The notes beneath the pieces were generated by a model, which was not told the DNA's origin, did not search any database, and saw nothing but the letters and a program-made list of their open reading frames with translations. Both the position numbers and the translations under genes were made by a program. A stretch of DNA of 64,000 nt, taken from assembly GCA_963704155.1 (NCBI GenBank), contig CAVPHF010000043.1, positions 248,001-312,000 on the forward strand, in the 5' to 3' direction. This DNA comes from Thiohalocapsa sp963704155 (GTDB lineage Bacteria > Pseudomonadota > Gammaproteobacteria > Chromatiales > Chromatiaceae). Positions 35,201 through 44,726 of this stretch are shown here, one piece after another (the first letter of the stretch is position 1; every line of letters begins with the position of its first letter).

Positions 35201-37162
35201 TCAGGCCTTGTGCGGCGTGTACCAGATCGGCGAGGTGTAGGCGCGCTCCTGATGGGTGGTCTCCGCCTCTTCCGGGATCTCCACGCCAAAACGGAAGGCG
35301 TCATAGACCACCCAGCGCGGCGTCGGGATCTCCAGGACCCGGGCGTAGTAGAAGGCGGACTGATCCGGGTCGAAGTCCGGGTCGGTCCAGACCGTGGCCA
35401 GTTCCGAGGCGCCGATGGTGTTGGTCCAGTTGGCGTTCTTCACGTCCACCGTATTGCCGACCGGCGGCAGCTTGCCCTCGGCGTCCGGCTCGCGACCCGC
35501 GGACCAGGCGACGTCGTAGACCTGTCTCGTGGGTCTTGCCGTCCTCGTCCAGCCAACCCTTGACGATCTGGATGCGGTCGAGGTTGGCGCCGATGGGGTC
35601 GCGCAGCGCATAGACCATGAAGGTCGGTGCCTGCTTGCCGTTCACGCGCTTTCAGGTCGCCGCCCATGGGCACGCCCTTCTCGTAGCCGCGGAAGGCCGG
35701 CTGGCGGCTGTTGAGATCCGTCCGGCGAGTAGTCCCAGCCGCCGAAGAAGCGCACGATCATGCGCGGTCCGGTGGTGGCATAGACCTCCTTGCGCGCCAT
35801 GGCGTCGTAGATCGCCTCGCGGGTGTTCTCCTCGGCCCAGACCCCCGTGTAGCCGGAAGCGACCAGCATATCCCCCCGGAACACGCCGTTCTCGTTCTCG
35901 GCGAAGGGATGGCCCATGCGATCCGGTTTGGGCTCGGCGTTGGTGGCCTTGCCGAAGAAGTTGTCCTCCTCGACCGCCGCGAGCGCGGTGTGGCTGTCGG
36001 TGGAGCCCACCAGCCCGAACTTGTAGGGGTTGGTGCCGTGGCGCTGCTCCAGCAGGAGCCCGTTCTTCAGCGCCTCGCGGGCATACTCGTACTGGAGCAT
36101 GCCGGGGCTCTTGGCCTCGGAGAGGTCCAGGTTGCCGACGTCCCAGGTCTCGTAGTCGGCGAAGGCGTCGTCCGGGGAGAGGAAGGGGTGGGCCTCGCCG
36201 TCGCCCTTGATCTGGGTGATCTCGTACATCGGTTCCCACTTCGCGCGCAGGCGGACGTACTCAGCATCGATCTTCTTGCCGGTGTACTGGGCGTCCACCG
36301 GGAACATGATCCCGTTGGACAGGTTGCCGTTGTGCGCCAGTGCCAGCGCGCTGCCGCCGGTGGTCTTCTCGTAGTTCTCCAGCCAGGCGTAGAGATCCAG
36401 CGGATCGGTGGAGCCCACCGGCGCCTGGGTCGTGTAGGGTACGATCCGCCCCGCCTTGTCCGCACCGTCGCGGAAGATCACGTTGCGATGCAGGTTGGCG
36501 CCCTCGACCAGCGAGGTCCACTCGAAGCCGATCAAGGTGGTGAAACGACCGGGGTCGTTGTAGCGCTCGGCCGCATCGACGACGTCTTCCCAGATCGAGC
36601 CGTAGGTCTTACCACCGGGTGAGTACTCCGCCATCATCTCGGGGTCGATCTGCCCCTGTGAGAAGGTGCCGATCAGGTCGAGCGCGGCGGCCGCCGAGGC
36701 CTCGCCCCCCTGCTGCAAGCCCTCGTACCAGCGCTTGCCCTGCTCGTAGGCGATGATGCCGGGCTTGCCCGCGGCGAGATCGGTGATGAAGCCCATGCCG
36801 TCGGAGTGATCCGCGATCACCAGCCAGTCCAGCGGCCGTCCGAGCTTCGCCGGCTGACCGCTAGAGGCCATGACCTCCTCGCCGCGGGCGAAGCGATAGG
36901 CGTCGTCCAGGCCGAGCCGGGCGCCGAACAGTCCGGCGTCCATGGACAGCGCGGTGTGCAGATGCGTGTCTCCCCAAAAGACCCGGCTCGGGAAACTGCG
37001 CTGGGCGTAGGGCGAGTAGGCCTTCCCGGGATAGACCTCTGACAATGACTCCTGCTCGCCCAGCGGGACGTACTGTGCCAGGGCCTGACCGGAAAGCAAC
37101 AAGGGCGCCGCGCCGAGCAGGGCCGCAGTCGCGACGGACGTGAACCGGTTTCTATGGATCAT
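35201..37162 (-). pseudogene. DUF3604 (PHP-like metallohydrolase) protein, frameshifted 3' end
   Basis: ATG 37162 (GGAGG upstream) starts a signal peptide (ATAALLGAAPLLLSGQALA), then the DUF3604 domain: VFWGDTHLHTALSMDAGLFG (metal His pair), LDWLVIADHSDGMGF, TLIGFEWTSLVEGANLHRNV, ALAHNGNLSNG and GLVGSTDSHTALAAVEED. The last 170 residues are split over frames: RQPAFRGYEKGVPMGGDLK, PTFMVYALRDPIGANLDRIQ, VYDVAWSAGREPDAEGKLPP and a normal end at YTSPIWYTPHKA. Three single-base insertions (near 35722, 35655 and 35535) explain this. Read error is as likely as decay. DUF3604 is related to PHP-type phosphoesterases; the substrate is unknown. A deleted second copy lies at 40765. Confidence 0.75.
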
Positions 37163-37330
37163 CACGGATTTCCTCCAGTATTTCGGTTCTGTTTGTGCCT
37201 CTGCGCGAGACATCTTTCTTCTTTGTGTCGTCTGCGCGACATGACACCATCTGATGAACATAATGCCGAGGCCGCCCCCTACTCCATTCCAGTTGTAACG
37301 ACGGAGCGCCAATCTGTGACATTTGCTTAG

Positions 37331-37996
37331 TCACGTAGCGCGTCGGGCTGACCTTACCCAGCCAACCAACAGGAAAATAATAAGGCCAATTCCTCCAGCT
37401 ATCCAGCGAACGTCAGGAATCCCAATATCGCGAGACACTGGAGCTAAAACAATTTTCAAGGCTGCCCGTTTATATGGCTCGACCTTCAGGTATTCAGGGT
37501 CAGTAACCAAGTCAAAAAATGCCCGCCTTCCGGAATAACGAACAATAAGAACACGATCCCAGTTGTCCAATTCAGGTTCATAGACAACCAGGTTGCTTTT
37601 TTCCTGGCCTTCCGAAATTCCTGAGGTGTCCCCGCCGAATAGCGGGTAAGATCCAAATTCAATCAACCTGGCACCCATAACGTCTTCGTAATGTTCGTTA
37701 GCTTCCAATGGAGTTAATGTCTCAGGAACCCCAGAAACTGGCTCAATTTCATCAAAAAATCGCATAAGATTCAGCATATAGACAGGCTTACCATCATCTC
37801 TTTTGCCCCAATCCCGCATGCGAGCGATAAATTCATTCCGCTCTTTCATATCGACAGGAAGAGTTTTCTCCATAATGTCGATATAGCGATCGACTTCCGC
37901 TTCGGAGAGTGTGTCTGACGACTGCCAAGCCGAGACAGCTAAGAATACTAAAACCAGCACGATACCAAGAACAACCTCAACAAAATATTTCTTCAT
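37331..37996 (-). CDS. DUF1330-like membrane protein in an AT-rich segment
   Basis: A 221-residue protein with helices at both ends (YFVEVVLGIVLVLVFLAVSAW, WIAGGIGLIIFLLVGWV) and a soluble middle with the dimeric alpha/beta-barrel signature of DUF1330: GKPVYMLNLMRFFD, then DRVLIVRYSGRRAFFDLVTD followed by PEYLKVEPYKRAALK. AGGAGG lies 7 nt before ATG 37996. Base composition is visibly AT-richer and codon use less G/C-ending than in all neighbours, suggesting recent transfer. It follows the DUF3604 gene and the sulfatase in the same orientation; function is unknown. Confidence 0.7.
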   Translation of the reverse strand: MKKYFVEVVLGIVLVLVFLAVSAWQSSDTLSEAEVDRYIDIMEKTLPVDMKERNEFIARMRDWGKRDDGKPVYMLNLMRFFDEIEPVSGVPETLTPLEANEHYEDVMGARLIEFGSYPLFGGDTSGISEGQEKSNLVVYEPELDNWDRVLIVRYSGRRAFFDLVTDPEYLKVEPYKRAALKIVLAPVSRDIGIPDVRWIAGGIGLIIFLLVGWVRSARRAT

Positions 37997-38344
37997 TTGT
38001 ATTCCTCCTGATACAGGATTCTGTCGAACGTGGGGGTGCGCATGATGCCGCCGTAGAATATTGCACTGGAATAACCGCCATCATCTAACATGACGGCCAG
38101 TACATTGGGGGGGGCGCCATCGGGCGCTTACTTTGCTCGATAAAGTCAGGGATAGGAGATTCGATATCGACCCTATTGCCGACCGGGCGGTCACAGCGGT
38201 TCTTTTTGTTGATCGGGCGATCGTCGGAACACGCGATATCCGAGTGCCGCTCGGGGAGTTCGCCCTTGCCATCGAGCCAGCCGCACAGGTTTCCTTGCGA
38301 AAGTCGTTCCCTCCATGGAACGACCGTTCCCGGGGAGCGCTGCT
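37997..38344. other. intergenic region, no gene seen
   Basis: About 350 bases between the DUF1330-like gene and the sulfatase. It starts AT-rich like the gene to its left and turns GC-rich near 38100, where a run of eight G's occurs. The plus-strand frame from 38133 looks protein-like (ILFVDRAIVGT-type hydrophobicity) but matches nothing I know. The segment could be a transfer boundary. Confidence 0.35.
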
Positions 38345-40753
38345 TCAGTCATCCGGCACCACCGGAATGGCGGCCTGCGGCGCCAGGTTCTCGAAGTGCA
38401 GCCGCTCGAGCTTGCCTTCGAACTCGAACGGTGCCCGGTCGAAGTAGGCATCCGCCACCGGCGAGCTCGTGTCCATGCCCACGTCGAAGGTCTCCGAGGC
38501 GGTGAACGTGGCCGGCACGGTGCGGCGGACGGTGCCGCCCCTGGCGGGCTCGCCGTTGATCCAGAACTTCAGTTCCGCGGGCGCCGCGCGTTCCATGGGC
38601 GTGCGCATTTCCATCGCGATCGAGACCTCGCCGGCTGGCAGCGGGCCTATCTCGATCGTGTCGCGCTTGAGCAGCAGGGCGCTGTACTCGTAGAAGAGCG
38701 TGCCGTCCACGGCGAAGAGGCTGACGCCGCCGGCGTAACCGCCCATGGCGAAGATTACCCCGTTGACGTCCTCGGGCACCACGGCCTCGATCTCGGCACG
38801 CAGGTTGCCGTTGCGCACGTTGGGCGCCTGGCTCTCGGGGATCCGGGTGATGCCCTCGAACAGGGCCCATTCCGTGTTCGTGCTGCGCTTCATCTCCTGG
38901 GGGTTCAGGCCCGTGTAGAGCCCTCCGCCGACCGGCAGCACCTGGTTATCCCGGGCCACCTCCATGAACAGCGCCTTCAGTTCCTCCAGCTTCTTCGGAT
39001 TGTCCTCGGCGAGATCGTTCGTGAGCGAGTAGTCGCTGCGGGTGTCGAACAGCTCCCATTCGTCCTGCATGGGGTCCCACTTGCTCAGGTCCGGCAACTG
39101 CGCAATCCACGGCGTTCGGGGCCCGAAGGTGCTGGCCATCCAGCCTTCGTGGTAGATCCCGCGGCTGCCCAGGGTTTCAAAGTACTGCGTGCTCTTGCGT
39201 TCCGGCGCCTCGGCCGAGTCGAAGGTGTAGACGAAGCTGACTCCGTCAATGGGGTCCTGCTCGTGGCCGTTCACCACCTTCGGCGCGGTGATGCCGAGGA
39301 TCTCGTAGATCGTGGGCACGACATCGTTCACGTGGGTGAACTGCGATCGCGGGGTTGCGTCCGGCTTGATCCGCTCCGGCCAGGACACCACCATCGGCGT
39401 GCGCGTGCCTCCCCAGTCGGCGGCGATCAGCTTGGTGTAGCGGAAGGGGCTGTCGCCCGCCCAGGCCCAGCCGGCGTGGTACATGTTGTCCATCCTCGGG
39501 CCGCCGATGGCTTCGAGGCCGCCCAGCCCCTCCATCACCGCAATGTGCTCCGCGATCGTGGAGGGAATGCCGTTCTGGGCATTCAGCTCCGCCACGCTGC
39601 CATCGAGACCTTCGGCGGAGGCGCCGTTGTCGGAGACGATGTACAGCACCAGCGTGTTGTCGCGGATGCCGCGGGCTTCCAGCTCGTCGATGAGCCGCCC
39701 GACCTGCGTGTCCGTGTGCTCGAAGAAGCCCGCGTAGACCTCCATGAGCCGGGCCTGGAAGGCCTTTTCGTCGTCGGGAATGTCCTCCCAGGCGGCGATG
39801 CCTTCCGGACGCGGCGGGCGCTGCGCGTGTTCCGGGATCCAGCCCATGGCCTTCTGGCGCTCGAACACGCGCTGCTGGTAGGCGTCCCAGCCGTCGTCGA
39901 ACTTGCCCTTGTACCGGTCAGCCCACTCCTGGGCCACGTGGTGCGGCCCGTGCACCGCGCCCGGCGTCCACCACATGAGGAAGGGGCGGTCCGGGTTCAT
40001 GGCCAGGTGGCGGCGCATCCAGGTGATCGCCTTGTCCGCCATCGCCTCGGTGAGATGAAAGTCCTCGTAGTTCTCCACGTGGGGCATCGAGATCGGCGTG
40101 GTGTTTTCCCACAGCGTGGGCTCCCACTGCGAGGTCTCGCCCGCGATGAAGCCGTAGAAGTAGTCGAAACCACGGCCGGTCGGCGTGCGGTCGTAGGGGC
40201 CGTTGGCGATCTGCTCCACCGGTGTGTTGTGGTCCTTGCCGAAGGCGGAGGTCGCGTAGCCGTAGTGGCCCAGCACCTCGGCGATGGTGGCCGACGACTT
40301 CGGTATCACCCCCGTGTAGCCGTCCCAGTCGTTGGCGAACTCGGCGATGATGCCGGCGCCGACCCGATGGTGGTTGCGGCCGGTCATCAGCGCGGCGCGG
40401 GTCGGCGAGCACATGGCCGTGGTGTGGAAGCGGTTGTAGGCGATGCCTTCCTCGGCCAGGCGGGTGAGCGTCGGCGTGTGGATCTCGCCGCCGAAGGTGT
40501 CGGGCTGGCCGAAACCTGCGTCGTCGAACATGACGATGAGGATGTTCGGGGCGTCCTCCGGCAGGTAACTCGGGGTCTCGCGCCACTGGTGCACCGACTC
40601 CTGCAGGGTCGGGCCGACCTTCCCGCCCATCGGCGGATCCGGGAAGGGCAGCACCTCCTGGGCGCTCGCGGGGCCCGACAGGGCCATGCCCAGACAGGCG
40701 AGGGCCGAGCAGGCCATGGTCGAGACGATGGTCGAAGTGATCTTTGCTTCCAT
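38345..40753 (-). CDS. secreted arylsulfatase (formylglycine-dependent)
   Basis: An 802-residue type I sulfatase. Signal peptide (SALACLGMALSGPASA), metal site ILIVMFDDAGFG (Asp77-78), the maturation motif CSPTR with Cys115 as formylglycine precursor and Arg119, GRNHHR, the AFGKDHN Lys/His pair, and the second metal site LYIVSDNGASAEG. A C-terminal beta domain of about 150 residues follows. ATG 40753 has AGGAG seven bases upstream; the longer frame reaches into the neighbouring pseudogene. It needs an FGE or AtsB maturase, not present here. Sulfate ester substrate unknown. It lies between two DUF3604 genes. Confidence 0.93.
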   Translation of the reverse strand: MEAKITSTIVSTMACSALACLGMALSGPASAQEVLPFPDPPMGGKVGPTLQESVHQWRETPSYLPEDAPNILIVMFDDAGFGQPDTFGGEIHTPTLTRLAEEGIAYNRFHTTAMCSPTRAALMTGRNHHRVGAGIIAEFANDWDGYTGVIPKSSATIAEVLGHYGYATSAFGKDHNTPVEQIANGPYDRTPTGRGFDYFYGFIAGETSQWEPTLWENTTPISMPHVENYEDFHLTEAMADKAITWMRRHLAMNPDRPFLMWWTPGAVHGPHHVAQEWADRYKGKFDDGWDAYQQRVFERQKAMGWIPEHAQRPPRPEGIAAWEDIPDDEKAFQARLMEVYAGFFEHTDTQVGRLIDELEARGIRDNTLVLYIVSDNGASAEGLDGSVAELNAQNGIPSTIAEHIAVMEGLGGLEAIGGPRMDNMYHAGWAWAGDSPFRYTKLIAADWGGTRTPMVVSWPERIKPDATPRSQFTHVNDVVPTIYEILGITAPKVVNGHEQDPIDGVSFVYTFDSAEAPERKSTQYFETLGSRGIYHEGWMASTFGPRTPWIAQLPDLSKWDPMQDEWELFDTRSDYSLTNDLAEDNPKKLEELKALFMEVARDNQVLPVGGGLYTGLNPQEMKRSTNTEWALFEGITRIPESQAPNVRNGNLRAEIEAVVPEDVNGVIFAMGGYAGGVSLFAVDGTLFYEYSALLLKRDTIEIGPLPAGEVSIAMEMRTPMERAAPAELKFWINGEPARGGTVRRTVPATFTASETFDVGMDTSSPVADAYFDRAPFEFEGKLERLHFENLAPQAAIPVVPDD

Positions 40754-40764
40754 GGTGGCTCCTG

Positions 40765-41622
40765 TCATCGTTGAGTCGTTGTTTCGTCGTTCGGGGTTTC
40801 GCCGGTCATGGGCGGGGCAGCGCGACGTTCGCCTGGAACCGGAGCCGCCAGTCGTCGTCGGCCCGCGCGCCAGCAGTGCCGTTTTAGCGATTCTTTCGAG
40901 CACAACATGTCGTAGACCTGCTCGTGCAGCTCCCCTTGGGCGTCCATTCAGCCCTTGACGATCTGCACGCGGTCGAGGTTGGCGCCGTCCACGTCGCGCA
41001 GGGCGCGGATCATGCAGGTGGGCGCCTTGCCCTTGGGCGCATCGTGCAGGTCGCTGCCCATGGGCACGCCGCGCAGGTAGCCGGCGGCGGCGAAGTCCGG
41101 GCGCTGCACCTCGGATGCATCGAACTCCCAGCCGGCGAATACCCGCACCGTCATGCCGGTCAGAGTGACGTCATCGAACATCTGCCCGTTGGAGGGATTG
41201 CCGTTGTGCGGGATCGCCAGCGCCCGCCCGCCGGTCTTGTCCTCGTAGGCCTGCATCCAGGCCCACAGGTCCTCGGGATCGGTGGAGTCGTAGTTGGAGA
41301 AGGGGATGACCTGGTCTGCCTCGTCCTTCCCGTCGCGGAAGATCACGTTGCGGTGCAGTTTGTTGCCATCGGGACTGGAGGTCCACTCGAAGCCGATCAT
41401 GCCCGCGTCGGTGGAATAAGAGGTGTGCAGGTGCGTATCGCCCCAGAAAACACGCTGCAGGTAGCCGATGTTAAGGTAGGGCGAGTACTCCTTCTCGCCG
41501 ATCTGCTCCCCCGCGGTCGGCTCATAGCCGTAGCCGGGGTAGCTTTCTGCCGCGATGGCCGCCGGCGGGACAAGCACCAGCGCGGAGACGACAACGGTCG
41601 GCAGAGATCCTGGATGTTTCAT
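40765..41622 (-). pseudogene. second DUF3604 gene, two in-frame internal deletions and a nonsense codon
   Basis: ATG 41622 (GGAGG upstream) starts a signal peptide (TVVVSALVLVPPAAIAAES), then RVFWGDTHLHTSYSTDAG. Directly afterwards comes MIGFEWTSSPDGNKLHRNVI: about 145 residues present in the copy at 35201-37162 are missing. After HNGNPSNGQMFDD it jumps to TGMTVRVFAGWEFD, losing about 190 more. The end GANLDRVQIVKG meets TGA where copy 1 has Trp, and MDAQGELHEQVYD continues in frame to 40765. Both deletions keep the frame, so a 224-residue product is possible, but the loss of most metal ligands makes it a relic. Confidence 0.7.
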
Positions 41623-41930
41623 GGTTCCTCCTTCCTCCTTAGTTGGTGCGCTTGTAGGGTGCTGCCCAGACGCGCGGCGCTCGTATGAGCCGCGACCCAA
41701 TATCGAAAGGGGATCATGGGCTGGGTACGGATCGTGAGCTTCGTGCCCTCGTCAGTCAGCCCGATGCTTCGGTCCCGGCTCATGTGGATCGGTAAGGTCA
41801 CCCGATCGGCGATCGGGCCCGTTGGCTCCCGGGCCAGCTCGGAGGCGCTCTGCTCGGCGCTGGCAGCGACGGCCAGTGCAGTCAATCCGGCGGCGAAAAG
41901 GCTTCCGCCCGACAGATAGCGGATCTTCAT
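41619..41930 (-). pseudogene. N-terminal fragment of a putative outer-membrane transporter
   Basis: About 103 residues: signal peptide (LSGGSLFAAGLTALAVAASA), then ELAREPTGPIADRVTLPIHM and RTQPMIPFRYW. The PIAD..TLP and QP.IPF pattern is that of the start of beta-barrel 'transporter' (neuromedin-U-like) proteins of about 300 residues. After RYW the sequence loses resemblance and ends at 41619, overlapping the start of the deleted DUF3604 gene. Probably a deletion remnant. Confidence 0.45.
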
Positions 41931-42119
41931 TCGAGTGGAGAGGTGCTGTGATGGGTCGTCGCGGGCGCCGCGCGGCCCCAGGGAGCAACACCGGCACCGA
42001 GTGTCGGCTCCCCCCGCTGGCCGTGGCAGGGCGTCCTTGCGCCCGTCTTCGAGGCGCTCCCCGGCCATGGCCTCGCCGTCCCCCTTGCCCTGTCACAAGG
42101 CAAGGGGCGCGTCGCCCAC

Positions 42120-42347
42120 TCAGTCGATGTTGCCTTTTTGGTGCTGGTCGTACAGGTAACCACCGAGGGCGCCGGCACCTGCGCCGATCAAGGCGCCCCT
42201 GCCAGCATTGGCGCTCATAGAGCCGATCAGGGCGCCTCCCGCCGCACCCATGGCGGCGCTGCTGCCGGCTCGTGAGCCGGTCGTCGAGCCGCAGGCGGAA
42301 AGAAAAGAAGCTGCCAAGATCACGGAAATAAAGGTAATACGTTTCAT
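42120..42347 (-). CDS. glycine-zipper lipoprotein, copy 2
   Basis: A 75-residue lipoprotein with signal (RITFISVILAASFLSAC lipobox), STTGSRAGSSAAMGAAGGA, a Gly-zipper hairpin and the end YLYDQHQKGNID. AGGAAACA lies just ahead of ATG 42347. It is the inverted paralog of 31451-31678: same length, same last 25 residues, but many synonymous differences in DNA, so the duplication or double acquisition is not recent. Confidence 0.75.
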   Translation of the reverse strand: MKRITFISVILAASFLSACGSTTGSRAGSSAAMGAAGGALIGSMSANAGRGALIGAGAGALGGYLYDQHQKGNID

Positions 42348-42464
42348 TGTTTCCTGCCCGATCAGAGATCGATCACATTGGTGCTTACGTGACGCATTAG
42401 CATGACTCATGCGGATACGCAGCATTGCGAAACGGTGCCGCCGAAAAACGAATGATGGGACCAG

Positions 42465-42860
42465 TCACAGGCAGGGATAGGCGTCCGCCAAGGCGCGGAC
42501 CAGGCCGATCACCGCCAGCTCGTCCATCCTCGCTTGATTGCCCGCATTGTTTTCCGCCCACCGGAGGAATGCGACTCGTCCGTCAGCAACGGTTGCGGTC
42601 TGCGGATAACAGATCAGTCGCTTGAGATGCTTCCGATCGCTGACCGCATCGTGGTACTGGACGGCTCCTCCGATGAAGCCCCGGCAGCCCGCCGTGGCCG
42701 CCTCGAAATCGGCGCTACCGCGGGCTACGGCACAGATGGCATAGAGGTCACGGACCTTGAAGACCTCCGAATCTGCGGCCTGCTGTGCGAGCGCACTGCC
42801 CGACGGCAGGATGAGGAAAAGTAGGACGCCACAAATCGGCGCGACGCAAAACGGTTTCAC
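42465..42860 (-). CDS. Rap1a/Tai-family (immunity-type) periplasmic protein
   Basis: A 131-residue secreted protein beginning with GTG. Signal peptide (VLLFLILPSGSALA), then the Rap1a/Tai pattern: LYAICAVARG, CRGFIGGAVQYHD, LICYPQTATVADGRVAFLRW and a final ADAYPC with conserved Cys. Rap1a-type proteins neutralise peptidoglycan-cleaving type VI effectors, but many members are orphan periplasmic proteins. No effector or T6SS gene is nearby, so only the family is assigned. Confidence 0.7.
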   Translation of the reverse strand: MKPFCVAPICGVLLFLILPSGSALAQQAADSEVFKVRDLYAICAVARGSADFEAATAGCRGFIGGAVQYHDAVSDRKHLKRLICYPQTATVADGRVAFLRWAENNAGNQARMDELAVIGLVRALADAYPCL

Positions 42861-43038
42861 TGTTGTCGTGTCCTCGTGCTGGCATCACTCGTCGTGACCG
42901 GCGTGAGCGGCAGCCCGCCGCCAAATCCCGAGTCTATGACATCGTTCAAGGCTTGGCCTGTCATTTCGTGCCAGCTCTTCGGCGCGCTTGGGTATCCGCA
43001 GCTTCGTCATTTCGCCAGCTTTTCAAATGCTGCCATCG

Positions 43039-44331
43039 TCAGAAGTCGTAGCGCATCGTCCCGCCCAAGATCGCCAGCATATTGGTGTCGTAGTCGCCGC
43101 GGACGGTCACGCTTTGGGCGGTCTGTTGCAGTGCCGCGTCGCCGACGAAGACGAGGGTCGCGCCAAGCGAGAAGGCCAGATTGTCCCTGTGCCTCCAGGC
43201 ATAGGAGGCCGAGAGCTTCCACTGCTCGTCCACCGGGAAGTCGAGGGTCCGATACGCGTCCTTGACGGGCGAGCTCTCGTAGGACACACCAACCGACACC
43301 AAGGAGCTCGGGCGCCACGCCCAGACGGCCGCGACACCCGCATGCCAGGTGTCGTCCCAGTTCCTGTCCGAGACGACGACACGATCGTTGCGGAAGCCGA
43401 GCTCGTTTTCGCTGAACTTGGACCACTCTTGCCAGCCCGCGTTGACGTAAAGCTGCGTTTTGTCGTCCAGGCGATACCGCAGGCCCGCCTCGACCCATTG
43501 CGGGTTCGTCCAGCTGATCTTGACGTCCCGCGGTAGGGCCGCGGCGAGCTGCGGATTGCGCAGCCCCTCGTACTTGACCTCGCCTTCCAGGTCGGTGTCC
43601 ATCTCGCTGCGGTACACGATACCGAGCAGCAGGTCGTCGGAAAACGCGTAGGTCAGCCCCAGGACGGCCTGCACCCCCCAGTCGTCCAGGTCCTCGAACT
43701 TGATGCGGCCATCGAGCGACGGACTCGGGGCGCCCTGGCGAAGCGCGATGTTTTGACTCAGGGCCGAATAGACCACCGAGGCGCCGGCGCCGACGGAGAG
43801 CCGGTCGGTGACCCGATAGGCCAGCGACGGGGTCAACGACAGTCCCGCCAGCGCCACGTCCTGAATCGCATAGCGGCCGACGAAGTCTTTGCCGTAGTCC
43901 ACGCCGCCGCCCAGCGGGGCCGTCGAGGCGAGACCGAAGCGAAGCCGATCGGACACGGGCTGCACGTAGAAGAAGCTCGGGATGGGCGCGACCTGCCCCG
44001 CGTTGCCACCGTTGTCACCGCTGACCGGCCCCAAGCGCCCCGGCAGGATGGCATCGTTGCGCGTACCCTTGGCTTTGAACTTGACGCTGGGAAGGATGAC
44101 TTGAAACCCGGCAATGACATGCTGCCCGTCGATCCCGGTCATGCCAGCCGGGTTCGTCCACGAGGCATCCGCGCCCCGGGTATTGGTCGGGTTGGCGACA
44201 CCGGCTGTGCCCAGGCTTCCGGGAGTGCCCACCGAAGGGCTGTAAAAGCCCGCGCCATGGACGGCATGCGTCGCCGCCAGCAGCACCAGGACCAAACATG
44301 CCGCTCGCCTGTCGTACGCTCGATCTACCAC
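43039..44331 (-). CDS. FadL/TodX-type outer-membrane transporter
   Basis: A 430-residue OmpP1/FadL-family barrel. Signal peptide (ACLVLVLLAATHAVHGA), the conserved start AGFYSPSVGTPGSLGTAGVA, then ADASWTNPAGM (the family NPAG hatch motif), ASTAPLGGGVDYGKDFVGRY and many alternating strands to a C-terminal aromatic (MRYDF). It takes up long-chain fatty acids or other hydrophobic compounds. Starts with GTG; no stronger start is visible. Divergent from nothing; the AraC-type gene lies upstream in the same direction. Confidence 0.92.
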   Translation of the reverse strand: MVDRAYDRRAACLVLVLLAATHAVHGAGFYSPSVGTPGSLGTAGVANPTNTRGADASWTNPAGMTGIDGQHVIAGFQVILPSVKFKAKGTRNDAILPGRLGPVSGDNGGNAGQVAPIPSFFYVQPVSDRLRFGLASTAPLGGGVDYGKDFVGRYAIQDVALAGLSLTPSLAYRVTDRLSVGAGASVVYSALSQNIALRQGAPSPSLDGRIKFEDLDDWGVQAVLGLTYAFSDDLLLGIVYRSEMDTDLEGEVKYEGLRNPQLAAALPRDVKISWTNPQWVEAGLRYRLDDKTQLYVNAGWQEWSKFSENELGFRNDRVVVSDRNWDDTWHAGVAAVWAWRPSSLVSVGVSYESSPVKDAYRTLDFPVDEQWKLSASYAWRHRDNLAFSLGATLVFVGDAALQQTAQSVTVRGDYDTNMLAILGGTMRYDF

Positions 44332-44726
44332 GTTGATGGAACCTCGTATTATTGGGCGGACCGTCGTGGTCCAAACGGTCCTCCCGCTCGCCGCCGAAGA
44401 AGGGCACCTTCGACCATTCGGGTGCGGGCAGTACCGGCGTGAAGCAGACGCGCAGCCCCCACTCCGGTCCGATCAAGAGGTACTCCGACCAGTCCTCCCC
44501 GAGCGCCGCACCCAGCTGTCGATGCCAGGCGCAAGCCGGTTGTCGCGCGCGGCGGGGCGCTGGCGCGCGCGGTTCGTTCGCGGGATCATGGGCCGGCGCG
44601 AGCGTGGCAATCTGTCTACCGGTAGACGGGAGTATCGCCCCAGTGGCGAAAGCGCGCCTGTCATCTGGTGCCAATCTCATGCGCGGAGGGCGACTTGCGC
44701 GCGGCACGGCGGCGGATATGGAGGGA
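44332..44726. other. intergenic region with possible gene remnant
   Basis: About 395 bases between fadL and the AraC-type gene. On the minus strand one frame (about 44540-44340) reads like true protein (LGEDWSEYLLIGPEWGLRV, PAPEWSKVPFFGGERED) but has no start and no family I recognise. It may be the end of a lost gene. Confidence 0.35.

Noticed and set aside
38315..40774. An 819-codon plus-strand open frame antisense to the sulfatase
   Set aside because: It is a codon-bias shadow of the minus-strand sulfatase, which has a signal peptide, catalytic motifs and a Shine-Dalgarno; the antisense product has no domain.
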